DNA of 24,080 bases from Hypsibius dujardini (GCA_001579985.1 LRSR01014467.1:1-24080), one strand, 5' to 3'. Positions 9,759 through 19,027 are shown, numbered from the stretch's first letter. The notes: generated by a model from the letters alone, not told the origin. Made by a program: numbers and translations.

Positions 9759-11465
9759 GCCAGCCAAACAGACAGAAAGCCAGACAGCCAGACAAACAAA
9801 CAGACAGCCAGACATACAGACAGCCAGCCAGCCAGCCAGACAGACAGAAAGCCAGACAGACAAACTAATTGTACTAACCGCAGCCTCTTTCTTTTTCTCT
9901 GCTTCCGTCGGAGGCTCCGTCTTTTTCCGGCTAGCCGTCATTTTCATATGTACAGCACGTTGAGCTGTTGTAAACCCAGCTAAGGCGATGTGCAGCGACA
10001 TCGTGTCCAGAAAGCGCATACGAGATCCTTCCATAAGATATTGCTCTCGAATATACGATCGGTCGAAGGCGACGTTATGTCCAACCACGATCCGCTCCTT
10101 CCGCCAAGAGCCATTGCTGGAGATGGAATCCGCACTGGAGTCGGTCTCCAATGGGATTAAGTACCGGAGGTCCAAGCGCTCGCCTGGCGCCAACAGTTCC
10201 GGTGTATCGTTCACCAACCGGCTGCTACACCAGGTGTACCAATGGTCAGCGGAAACTGCTGCGGCCAACGTGGCGTACTTCCCGGCGGACAGGCAGGTTT
10301 CAACATCGAACACGAGGGCGTCCGCGTCGGGGTACGCGATGGGGTAAGGCGTTCCGTCCTTCTCGTATTTCGTCCAACCTGCAACAGTCGCTGAATCCGA
10401 TCACCAGCACATCAATCAATCAAAAGCCTTCCGGCTCTTGACTTTGAATATTTTTATTATTTTTGTTATTTGTCAAGCCTCAACATTTTAATTAAAGATG
10501 AGACTATTATATTTAAACATAACATTTCAAGTCCCGAATATATAATTCCAAATATCTAAAAAGGAGCAAATCCGTAAAATACTATTTCACGAATGGTGAA
10601 ATGGAACACTTTATCTTTAAACTAAATGTTGGGGCTTCATGAATAAACAAATCCGACTTTAAAAACCGCTATCAGTCAAATTAAACAACCTTGTATTTTT
10701 AATTTTAATATAAAGAATATAAAAGAAATTTGAAATTGATCTAAATAGCAATTTCCTTAATTTCACTTAAAAAAAGTACATTGCTATTTAGAACAAATTT
10801 AAATTTATTTACATTTTATTAAATTCAAATAAGGTTATTTAATTAAGCAACACTCGTATTAGAAGCCATCGTCAATCAATCAATCTATTTCCCTGTAAAC
10901 GCTGTACTGTACTGTAGACTTCAGTCCTACCCAAAAATGACAATCAACCAATCAACCACAACTCACCAGCTTTATATTCCCACTTGGCCGGCATCGACGG
11001 CGCCTGTCCCCGCAGCAGACCGTCCAACGCTGAGACATACGGCCTGGTCTGCTCCTCGGCAATCCGTCGAAAATGCTCCTCCACACTACCACCAAGCATT
11101 TCGGGAAGCTGAACAGTCGGCGCGGGGAGGATCTGCGGTTCGAATCCCCACAGACCCTTGGACCGGAGATGCTCCACCATTCCCTGCACCCCCGCCGGAT
11201 CGAGTTCCCTCAATGGGGTGTTGAAAAGGACCGTACGTTGGCTCTCCGGGATCATTTGAATCTGTGCGGCATTCAAGCGAAGAGCGGCGGGAGATTTCTC
11301 CGACGAAATGTCCGAGACGTCTCGAGGATTTCTTCCCTTAGTCGTCGGGTCGCTGTCCGCTTGGGTGGAGGAAACGGCTCCGCGTCGCACGATGCGCGTC
11401 ACTGCAATGCGATGCGCAAATGGTCGGAGGAATGGGATGGCGGGATAACGCAGACATACCGCCAT
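4898..11465 (-). CDS. POLG: DNA polymerase gamma catalytic subunit, 7 coding exons
   Basis: The mitochondrial replicative polymerase. Exons (minus): 11465-10967, 10378-9879, 9651-9146, 8795-8111, 7864-7376, 6881-6243, 5305-4898. Every junction is GT-AG and phase-consistent, and the sum is 3726 nt (1241 residues; human is about 1239). The start lies in GCCATGG and is followed by an Arg-rich presequence. Exonuclease motifs: FDVET (D191, E193), GHNVAFD (D272), YCANDV (D403). Polymerase motifs: A, GADVDSQELW (D889), split exactly by intron 5; B, R942/K946/Y950 and NYGRIYGAG (Y954); C, SIHDEVRY (D1142). The spacer (about 500-720) is divergent and Lys/Pro-rich, as in other species. All catalytic residues are retained, so the gene should be functional. 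The C-terminal tail ([11 protein letters not shown]) comes from a minisatellite unit. It is divergent with Mic10. Confidence 0.97.
5306..6242 (-). other. POLG intron 6
   Basis: A 937-bp intron between the codons for RVNW and VVQSSAVDY, with donor TGG|gtcagt and acceptor cgtcgtag. It holds a 277-bp foldback element (5898-6174) and a small direct repeat in which AAAGTCGCGCATG occurs twice, about 47 bases apart, near 5420 and 5465. No coding sequence is seen. Confidence 0.85.
5898..6174. mobile_element. 277-bp foldback element in POLG intron 6
   Basis: The outer inverted ends are 5898-5932 and 6138-6174, sharing TACACACATGG and AATTTTGGGTGGCAGA. The inverted similarity continues inward (GGCTCGAACTCGGACCAACC on the complement of the left side against GGCTCAAACTCAGACCACCC on the right), so the arms are about 80 bp. 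AATTTA flanks both ends (5892-5897 and 6175-6180), which reads as a 6-bp target duplication. It has no open frame of note and is likely a non-autonomous DNA transposon. Confidence 0.75.
6882..7375 (-). repeat. POLG intron 5 with degenerate AGAC/GTCT arrays
   Basis: The intron separates the Gln of motif A (VDSQ) from ELWIAA. Its right half (about 7195-7310) is CTGCCTGTCTG-type repeat, and its left half carries scattered GACAGACA words in the opposite orientation. Donor CACAG|gtattc and acceptor cttgcag are clear. The CLSVCLS-type frames here are repeat translations. Confidence 0.8.
7966..8066. repeat. (CTGT)n array in POLG intron 4
   Basis: A pure CTGT run from about 7966 to 8001 continues as degenerate CTGCC/CTAAC units to about 8066. 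It lies inside the 246-bp intron 7865-8110 (donor AAAAAG|gtttgc, acceptor accattgtag). Confidence 0.9.
8850..9120. repeat. (AGAC)n-rich POLG intron 3
   Basis: Degenerate AGACAGAC, CAGGCAGG and AAACAGAC units fill most of the 350-bp intron 8796-9145. The donor is TCCAG|gtacta and the acceptor is ttttcatag. The intron splits an Arg codon in phase 2. Confidence 0.85.
9713..9868. repeat. (CAGA)n and CAGC array in POLG intron 2
   Basis: A pure CAGA run (about 9722-9758) is followed by CAGC/CAGA mixtures. It lies in the 227-bp intron 9652-9878 between the Lys-rich end of exon 2 and exon 3. The donor is GCTGCG|gttagt and the acceptor ctctacctag. Confidence 0.9.
10379..10966 (-). other. POLG intron 1
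   Basis: A 588-bp AT-rich intron in phase 1, donor GCTG|gtgagt and acceptor gactgttgcag. The split Gly codon precedes WTKY, matching the conserved EGWTRY segment of animal POLG. ATCAATCAAT words occur near both ends. There is no coding content. Confidence 0.85.
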
Positions 11466-11948
11466 GGCTGGCCGTTGAAAGTGGTCAAATTTGGTGGTGC
11501 AACAAGAAAAACGCCAATTATGTAATCAATTCATCAATCAATCGCAGCTGCGTCGCTATAAAGTGGACGACATCATTGATGCATTCGATCCAGCGTGCGA
11601 TCTCCGGACTAAATCACAGGAGACACAAATCCACAATCCGAGTTTAATAAGAGCGAATTCCGCTTTTATTAAAACTGAAACTATCAAAAATCGCTTTATG
11701 TAAAAAAATAAGAAAACTTATGTTGAAATTCTAATCAATCAAGCATTTTCATTCTCCAGTGAATCTAATCTTCCAGTTCCACGAATCCAGTTCCACTGAA
11801 CCCATTCATCAATTCCAATTCCGCACGTAGAAACGCTCATCCCAATGCAAAAAAGATATTCCCTTCGCCCTGTTGCCCGAAACGCAGGAATTCCGCGGCA
11901 TTTGTCCCACTACACATTTTCCGATTTTTGTTCTTTTCTATATCCACC
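11466..11948. promoter_or_regulatory. Divergent POLG/Mic10 intergenic region, probable bidirectional promoter
   Basis: Only 483 bases separate the POLG start codon (minus) and the Mic10 start codon (plus). A TATAAA-like word (GCTATAAAGTGG) occurs at about 11555 on the plus strand. The rest is AT-rich with ATCAATCA words and no repeats. Both genes encode mitochondrial proteins, so shared regulation is plausible but is not shown by the sequence. Untranslated exons could also lie here. Confidence 0.55.
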
Positions 11949-14015
11949 ATGCCTCATCATACGGATGTCGCCGCTGTGGCTGTGAAATCAGAAGATGAGC
12001 TCGGCCGCAAATGGGATCACTGCATTTCGGACAGCGTCATTAAATTCGGTACGTCCCACTCCCTCCCTCCTTCCCGCACGTTTTCTGAGTCGCCAAGGCG
12101 AATCTCCTTCCACAAAAAGAGGCTCTACAAATACTGGAGGGGTGATGGCCTGACGGGCGAATCCGTGGAGCGGAGCGGAAGAGACGGTTTTAATGAGAAA
12201 CGTCGGCCGGAGAGTCGTCGGTCGTTTCTTCCCACGTTGCGCACGACTAACGCATTTGTTTTCAGGAGGCGGAATTGCACTGGGTGGCCTCTTTTCGCTG
12301 CTGTTTTTCAAGCGTAAGTTGAATCTACGCTGTGGATGACAGTTTTACATTGGACAGTTAATTAGTTAAATATTCCGTTGATTTGCATACATAGATTGAT
12401 TGATTGATTGAAGCGTGTAGCGTTTTCATAATTAAACTATATCAATTGATTTATGAATCGACTTCTTAATCAGTACTGTAACGAATCAACATAGCAGTAG
12501 TCAATGGTTGGTTGGTTGGTTGGTTGGTTGGTTGGTTGGTTGGTTGGTTGGTTGGAGGTTTAGATTTTGTTCATTTCGAAGTGAAGAAGTTGCTTGTTGC
12601 GGGAAGTTGTTTGTTTGGGGATGGGGATTGATGGATGAATTGATTGATTGATGGGTGGATTGATAGGTTGATTGATTGATTGATGGGTGAATTGATTGAT
12701 TGATTAATTGCTGGATTGATTGATTGATTAATTGGTGGATTGATTGATTGATGGGTAGATCGATCGATTGGTTGATCTGACTTGACGATTTTTTGAGGGG
12801 GGAACGCTGAATGTATCCGCTCTTATTTTTTCCAGTTAGTACAATGAATGAGTTAGTACAAGTTAGAAATTTATTTTTGTAGATCGCAAGAATTAGTTAT
12901 TGGCGAAATTTCAAATTGCAGAAAACACTGGAAAATCCCATTTTCCCTTGATTTTGACTGTACAAATTTAGATTGATTTTACGATTTCGACACTATCCCT
13001 TTCAAAGTTTAGTTTGGAATCAATTGGCATTAGCAGAATATTATTCCAGTGCCGGGAACGAAGTTACGAGTCATTTCTGCACTGCCGCTCGGAATTTTCA
13101 GGTCGTTCTTGAGAGTTGCCTATAGCTCCGGCTCCTTGTACCGAAATAAACTTCTGCTGATGCCAATCGTTTCTAAGTTGAATCCTGAGCGGATTAATGT
13201 CAAAAATCATGAATTAAAACTTTTTTTCATATATTTTATAATTTTATTGTATTTTTCGAAAATATTACGCATTTGAGCAAGGAGTTGAATGAAGGTTCTG
13301 CAACTTGTTCCGACTTTCAATTCCTATTTCTGTCTGTAGGCAAGGCATGGCCGCTGGTCTTCGGATCTGGTGCGGGCCTGGGAATGAGCTACAGCAACTG
13401 CCAGCACGAATTACGCCATCCGTATGTCCATCGGCCGGCACGAAAGTGCCAAAATAACTGGCCGGTCGCCCTTACTCCCGGAAATAAACCCGTATGTGGT
13501 AGAGAGACAGTATAGAGCTGGCGGAGAAACTTGCTACGGCTCGCCAGGCGTTCATTGATTTAGTATAGTACATGCAAAATGGAAAGCATTGATTGATTCT
13601 TTCACCAGTCAAGTGCAATGTTTCGGTTTGATCAATCAATCAACCTCTCGCCTATCACTGTTCACGTCAGTCAATCAACCAATCAATCAATCGACCTCTG
13701 GCCTAACATTGTTCACATTAGTCAATCAACCAATTGATCGACCGTTCACTCGCCAACCTTGCAATGTAATACAATGGCGTGCCTTGTGGCACCAAATCAA
13801 TCAACGACCGGCGAACCGTAGCAAGTTTCTCCGCCAGCTGCGGGTAAATGTTCCGTCTACTTTATTGTTGTTAATTTACGTAGGCCTCTTTGTAGGCGTG
13901 TGCTTCGGGAAAATCTGATTCGTCGAAAGCGCCGGCGCCCCAATTCTCTCCTCCTGCCGTTCAGCCCCCACAAATCGAGCTTAAAGACGCGGGCGCAGCT
14001 TCCTCGAAGAAATGA
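11949..14015 (+). CDS. MICOS10: MICOS complex subunit Mic10, 4 coding exons
   Basis: Inner-membrane protein that bends cristae junctions. Exons: 11949-12048, 12266-12313, 13340-13491, 13896-14015, in phases 1, 1, 0, for 139 residues. The start is CCACCATGC. The conserved N-terminal box SEDELGRKWDHCISDSV precedes helix 1 (GGGIALGGLFSLLFF, residues 34-48), a short basic turn, and helix 2 with the glycine ladder GSGAGLG (58-64), then SYSNCQHEL. These are the family's hallmark motifs. Human Mic10 is 78 residues; here a Pro/Ser/Ala tail (APAPQFSPPAVQPPQ... ending SSKK) is added. Junction 3-4 rests on donor CCC|gtatgt and acceptor ctttgtag plus phase; unspliced, exon 3 would stop at 13513-13515. 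The start faces POLG. Confidence 0.9.
12505..12556. repeat. (TTGG)n microsatellite in Mic10 intron 2
   Basis: About twelve perfect GGTT units. Confidence 0.95.
12622..12774. repeat. (ATTG)n array in Mic10 intron 2
   Basis: Degenerate GATTGATT units are interrupted by GGTGGAT and GGGTAGAT steps. The intron 12314-13339 also holds the TTGG array and palindromic copy B. Confidence 0.9.
13018..13172. mobile_element. Palindromic MITE-like element, copy B
   Basis: The left arm starts AATCAATTGGCATTAGCAGA. The right arm ends CTTCTGCTGATGCCAATCG. The inner left edge carries AAGTTACGAGTCATTTCT, matching the AGTTATACGTCATTTCT of copy A, and the inner right edge carries TATAGCTCC. The GC core is decayed (GGGAACGAAGTTA). 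It lies in Mic10 intron 2, close to exon 3. Confidence 0.6.
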
Positions 14016-14124
14016 TTGTCTGTTTTGAGGGTTGGAATTTGTATTTTATTAGCAGTTGCCGTACTGGAGCTCTTACTAGATGAACCAGATCCAGAGTCGG
14101 TAATATCGTCGCGACTGTTTGAAT

Positions 14125-14130
14125 TTTATT
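14125..14130 (-). terminator. Candidate polyadenylation signal of the transporter gene
   Basis: AATAAA on the minus strand, about 118 bases past the transporter stop codon. A second AATAAA on the minus strand lies at 14050-14045, about 30 bases from the Mic10 stop codon. Either site puts transporter 3' sequence antisense to the Mic10 3' region. Confidence 0.4.
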
Positions 14131-14247
14131 TCATCCATTTGATAGTGTGCAAAAGGGCATATATCCATGCGAGAGTGTGTCTTCATGAGTATCACAAAAG
14201 TTGAAAGACATTAAATATAGTGAGGAATTAATTAGGCAACGGTACGT

Positions 14248-15547
14248 TCAAATGGATTGCATAGCCATTTCGTTTGAATAAAAAATCTCCTTGGCCGGTG
14301 GAGCGCCTTCAGTACTCCTTGATCGACTGTACGTGAAGTACATTATCAAGCCTGCAAAGATCGAAATACATGGATCAGTTACAGTGTCGAACCTTGTTCA
14401 TTTCTGCTTAGTTTTTAATAAGATTGATGGCCAATTGTGAGTTAGCCTGTCTGGCGGTCTATTTGCATGGTTGTCTGTCTCGTTATCGCCTGTTGGTCTG
14501 CCCGTCTACCTGTCTGTCTGTTTGTCTGTCTGCCTGTCTGTCTGTACGTCTTTCTGTCTGTCTGTTTGTCTGTTTGTCTGTCCGTCTGTTTGTTTCTTTG
14601 TCCGTCTGTATGCCAGACCATTTTCAGCCTATTTGTCTACCTGCCTGCCTGTTTGTTTGTCTGTCTGCCTTTATGTCTATCTGCCTATCTAGCGTAGTTG
14701 TCTGTTTGTCCGACTGTCTGCGTCGACGGTTCGCCTGCTTCTCCTTCGCTTCTGAATAGCTCCGCGTACCCAGTGAACTCCACGCTGACCAACGGATCCA
14801 AGCCACTGCCGGAAGGTGAAACAACATGACACACAGGCACATCATGGCGGCAACGGGTAGAAAAGGCACGCCACCTGCAATGAGGGCATTTAGTAAGGTG
14901 ACTTTTGGGTGTTTAGTGTCATGTGGGTGCTAATTGAGGTGATCGTGTATTCTTTTCTTACCTGCAGAATATACCAGCATCATTTGGTTAGTCGGCGCTC
15001 GGTAAATGTACAATGCGCAGCAAATGTTAAGGAAAACCAAGGAAAAGGACGTCGAAAGTGCCAGCCATCCTAGAGGTTCACCGGTGGCTGGACCAAATCT
15101 CACAACAGCTCCCAGTACAAGTGAACAGATGCCTGTCCAAATCACGGCATTCACTACCCGACGATAAGTTCGAAGGTCTGGTAAGCCATCACCGCTGCTG
15201 GTCGATGAGCACTCTTCTTCAATTGCCGGAAACCGGTCGACGGAGTACATAGTCGTGCCTTTTTCCGCAGTAAGGAGTATAGCAGTTTCTTTCAACTGAA
15301 AGATTGAGCAAAACTTATGACGTGTAGCTACTTTTGCGTGTCTCTCTGCCTGACTGTTTATCTGCCTACCCTCTGTCTATCTGTCTATCTGTCTGTTTGT
15401 CTTTCTGTCTTTCTCTGTCTGTTTGTCTGTCTGGATCCATGTTCGGCTGTCTGTTTGTCTGTATGTGTTTGTAGATCCGTTTGTCTGTCTGTCTGTCTGT
15501 CTATCTATCTGTCTCTCTGTCTGTCACTCTATCTGTCTGTCTGTCTC

Positions 15548-15598
<51 letters not shown>

Positions 15599-15727
15599 GT
15601 CTCTCTGTCTCTCTGTCTGTCTCTCTGTCTCTCTGTCTCTCTGTCTGTCTCTCTGTCTCTCTGTCTGTCTGTCTGTCTCTCTGTCTGTCACTCTATCTGT
15701 CTGTCTGTCTCTCTGTCTGTTTGTCTC

Positions 15728-15772
<45 letters not shown>

Positions 15773-17982
15773 TTCTCTGTCTCCCTATATCTGTTTGTTT
15801 GACAGCCTGACTGCCTGTTTAGCGGCTTCGAAATTGCTGACTGGCAATTTACTTACTGTCAAGGACACTGAATGCGACACTTCTGAATTGGTCGTCGCCT
15901 CCGACAGCTCCGAACTCACTCGCGACATGACAAAGCTCTCAGCTGATATGGACTTTCTCAATGGATTCCCCTTCCCCAGTCCAATCTGACACGGATCATA
16001 ACGTACCATCACCACCGCCATACACGTCAAGGCAAAGGAAATCAGCACCCCGACAGAGATGGTCTCCAACAGACACCGGAACGGGACCGTCAGACAAATC
16101 ACCCCGGCAAAACAGGCCACCATCAGCCGGCAACACCACGGCGTGTTGCTGCGAATATTCCACCGGGCAAAAAGTCGAACCGGAAGTAGCTTATCCCGTG
16201 CCAGAGAATAAATAAGGCGTTCTGCGTATTGGATTTGGTTGACGATCACGAGAAGCAGCCCGCAGACCGCACCGACACCGAGGAGGTATTTGGAGTTCCT
16301 GACTTTGAGGTCCTCGAAGAGTCGCAGGACGGGTGCGTGCTCAGCGAAGAGGTCCGCGGGCGCACTGAGGGTGAGGAAGGCGGACAGGGTGAAGAGAGTG
16401 ACGGAGCAGATCATGACGGAGAGGGTGTGCGCGATGGGGATGTTTCGGCTGGGCTTGCGGACCTCCTCCGCGGTCATGGCGATGGATTTCACGCCGGACA
16501 GGGAGGACATGAGCAGCGCCGCGCCGGATATCACCTCAATGAGAAACATCAGGGAAGGTAATTGGTGTTTGATCGGACGTGGAATTGTTTCGATTGTCTT
16601 TTTGGGTGGACCTGCCGACCTGGCGACCTGGCTTAAATTTTCACATGAAAAAAAGCCGGGTTGCCCTGAATTGCGACTTGGACTACCAGTACGAGAGGAA
16701 AACCTATGACGAGTCTCTTGTCAAACCTCTTCACCCCTTATTCTGGCTGAAGCTAGTCGTCCGTCGACAATTCCCGTGTAGTGAAACTCAGCATATATAT
16801 TGGAACAAACTTTTCGCGACCTTTTCCCACCCAAAATTCAATTGAGAATCGATCCGCGTCAGTCAAATACTTTTCGGGAATCAGGGGGCGGAGCTATGAG
16901 TCAGTCTTCGGAAACTACACTCAGAATCCCACTTCTTTTCAAAACATACAGATAGCTCCGCCCCTTCGTCTCCGAACAATATTTCGCTTATAACAAACGA
17001 TCTGAAATTAATTTCTGCATGAAAAAGTTTTAAGAAAAGCTTGTGTTCCATTGTACGGGAATTACTATTGACTTGTTTCAAGTGAGACAAAATGGGTGGT
17101 TAGGAATATAGGCGGAACTTCTCGTACTGAGCTTTAGTACAAAGTATGCAGATTTGTTCATATATCTTCTCTATCATACAGTCGCCGCATTGCTGATTGC
17201 AGGACATGCCTCATCCTCACCCCTTGTGGACCGAAGCGAAAGAAGTCGCTGTCCGTGCCCCAGTTGGACGGATTGACGTGGAACAGAGACAGGAAAATCA
17301 CTGGAAGAAACAAAGTACGTCACATTACAAGCCGATTCTACCCGTTAAAGTAGATCCCATGTCTCACCAGCGATTACGACGAGCAAGTGCAGGACGAACA
17401 AGCAGGCTTGAACGGTAAGTGAACACTGTTCGGGGAGGAGGGAATAGAGAAAGAGAAACAGCTTTGGGGATTGTGCGGGATGGGTGTCTGACTGCGCCCT
17501 GATTGGGCGGGTATTCGTATTATGCGTCGTACTTTTTTCTTCGCACAGATTGCCGCAGCGGCGACGACGGCGATAACGCCGACAGCCACGATGTCGGGAC
17601 TACTTTGTTGATCCCACGGGAGGCGGCCTAAATCGCGGCGCATCCACCCGGCTAGTTGGCCGTCCGAGAGGACGTCAAGATGATCGGATAACGATTGAGC
17701 CGCCAGGGCGATTGTGATGACTGCCTCCAGGATTAGGTTCCAACCGACGAGGAAGGCGACCAGCTCGCCGAAGATGGTGTAGCTGTACAGGTAACACGAT
17801 CCCATTTGCGGTACTCGGCATGACAACTCGGAGTAACAGGAACCTAAAATAGTCAAACATTTTCAGACAGGCAGTTACAAATGTATAAAGCTAGACTGGA
17901 ATAGCAGGCAGCTGCATTTCAGACTGACAGACAAATAGAGTATACCATAACGCAATGAGATAGACAGACTGGCACAGACTGG

Positions 17983-18053
<71 letters not shown>

Positions 18054-18328
18054 ACAGACAGACAGACAGACAGACAGACACACAGACACACAGACACACA
18101 GACACACAGACACACAGACACACAGACACACAGACACACAGACACACAGACACACAGACACACATGGCAGCTGTTGGATAAGCTACGTAGATAATAGTTT
18201 GAGCTTACCCACTATCCAGGACACAACACCAACTCCTAATACCGATAATACTATAGCTGGTCCACTGTGATCTTTTGCAGCCGCCGATATGTAGACATAA
18301 ATTCCCAAGGCACTTCCGCTTCCCACTC
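14248..18328 (-). CDS. Cationic amino acid transporter (SLC7A/CAT type), N-terminus missing
   Basis: Eight phase-matched exons (minus): 18328-18209, 17843-17533, 17425-17368, 17300-17221, 16534-15857, 15295-14962, 14874-14770, 14351-14248, about 596 residues. CATs are 14-helix plasma- or lysosomal-membrane permeases for Arg/Lys/ornithine. Diagnostic blocks in order: GVGSGSALGIYVY (TM1), GPAIVLS, RVPQMGSCYLYSYTIFGEL with FLVGWNLILE, PSNW...FGPQG, GVISGAALLMSS, then AMTAEEVRKPSRNIP, ARDKLLP, SNTPW, SVGVLISFALTC with VRYDP, and the CAT-specific GGVPFLPV...WIRWSAW and LIMYFTYSRSRS near the end. The usual Asp of GFD-x-IA-x-x-x-EE is Lys here (GVKSIAMTAEE), so substrate range may differ. The first exon (about 50 residues before TM1) was not found to the right. 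The cytosolic loop (exon 6) is Ser/Glu-rich. Confidence 0.9.
14277..14282 (+). terminator. Candidate Mic10 polyadenylation signal
   Basis: AATAAA followed by AAATC, 262 bases past the Mic10 stop. It lies opposite the coding last exon of the transporter (14351-14248), so use of this site would give a convergent overlap. Confidence 0.4.
14497..14725. repeat. (TCTG)n-rich last intron of the transporter gene
   Basis: Degenerate TCTGTCTG/TTTGTCTG units inside intron 14352-14769 (donor CTGG|gtacgc, acceptor ctttgcag). All three plus-strand frames are open because the 4-base unit contains no stop. Confidence 0.9.
15366..15800. repeat. Long TCTG/TCTC compound microsatellite
   Basis: More than 400 bases of CTGT and CTCTCTGT units in the intron 15296-15856 of the transporter. 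Internal blocks recur: CTGTCACTCTATCTGTCTGT appears twice (about 15522 and 15685), so the array grew by segmental duplication as well as slippage. Its CLSVCLS translations are not genes. Confidence 0.95.
16849..17003. mobile_element. Palindromic MITE-like element, copy C
   Basis: The cores are CAGGGGGCGGAGCTATGAGT (left) and GATAGCTCCGCCCCTTCG (right). The outer arms are more diverged: the complement of the right arm reads GATCGTTTGTTATAAGCGAA, aligning with CGTTTGGTATTAGCAGAAT of copy A. It lies in the transporter intron between exons 4 and 5. Confidence 0.55.
17981..18164. repeat. Three-stage compound microsatellite
   Basis: About 17 units of CAGG (17981-18051), then about 7 of CAGA (to 18080), then about 10 of an 8-base unit CACAGACA (to 18164). 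Each stage differs from the last by one base per unit. It lies in the intron between the first two transporter exons found. Confidence 0.95.
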
Positions 18329-18601
18329 CTAGGAATTAAGTCATGGGTTACGTCAGATTCCGTTGCATAGTCCATACATGTCTACTCTCAATCCACCAGC
18401 TATGCAGTAACAACAATGCATTAGCCTTACAAAATGTACATGCATTCCTACACATATATGTATGTCACAGAATGAACAAAAAACATCAGCTTAACACAGA
18501 ACCAAAAACAACGAATTTGTCCAACTTGTCTAACTGTGTGTGTGATTGCTGTGTAGAGGACTGTCCGGCCACTAAAACATTTCATTTGACGGTTGTTGCG
18601 G

Positions 18602-19000
18602 CTACGTCGGTGCTGCATTGGACTGCAACTGCATTGGTTGATACGCGACCTCTCCTCCCGCTGCCTGACCAATAGCACCCGGCTCCCCTGGCTGACTCGC
18701 GAAGACTGTCCGTCCCGTCTGTCCGTCCCGCCGGTCACCGCCGGATACAAAATCTGCTTCACACTGGACAACCGACCGGTCTGAAGGGGTTGGTTGTTTG
18801 CACCGGCCTGTTCGTGGGCGAAACTCGTCGGTCTTGCCATCTGCAACTGAACAGGCAAATGGAGCTGAACCTGTTGATATTGTTGTTACGTTTGATAATG
18901 TTGGAGCTGTGGATACTGTTGGAACTGTTGATACTGTTCAAGCTGTTCAGGAGACATCACTTTCTGTTGAATGGGTGAAGCTTGTGGTTGCCTTTGCTGT
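18602..19000 (-). CDS. Gln-rich exon copy 2 and probable C-terminus of an unidentified gene
   Basis: One frame reads RQPQASPIQQKVMSPEQ, then LEQYQQFQQYPQLQHYQT, a TAA at 18888-18886, and QQYQQVQLHLPVQLQMARPT. A TAG in the same frame precedes it at 19008-19006. Another frame gives a convincing C-terminus, TVFASQPGEPGAIGQAAGGE then VAYQPMQLQSNAAPT and a TAG stop at 18604-18602. A frame change through a small intron near 18700-18780 would join them, but I cannot place it. The SPIQQK(L/V)MSPE block is a diverged duplicate of the exon at 19335-19234. No family is recognised. It could be a pseudogenised exon. Confidence 0.35.
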
Positions 19001-19027
19001 TTTTGCTACTGCTGCTGATAGAGTCAA

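Noticed and set aside
13327-13515. Mic10 ending at the TAG at 13513-13515 without a fourth exon
   Set aside because: Kept as an alternative, but a strong in-phase donor (CCC|gtatgt) and a clean downstream exon ending SSKK make the spliced form more likely.
15317-15989. Long open frames with [11 protein letters not shown] repeats (also near 7200, 9060, 9780, 14500, 18000, 20800, 22400)
   Set aside because: A TCTG repeat has no stop codon in any frame of that strand, so long frames arise automatically; the periods match microsatellites inside introns.
16229-16709. Plus-strand open frames opposite the transporter
   Set aside because: They are antisense shadows of the large transporter exon, which has clear homology.
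18448-18858. N-terminal exon of the cationic amino acid transporter
   Set aside because: No match to the segment that normally precedes TM1 in this family; the frame is Gln/Arg-rich and belongs with the neighbouring gene or to none.
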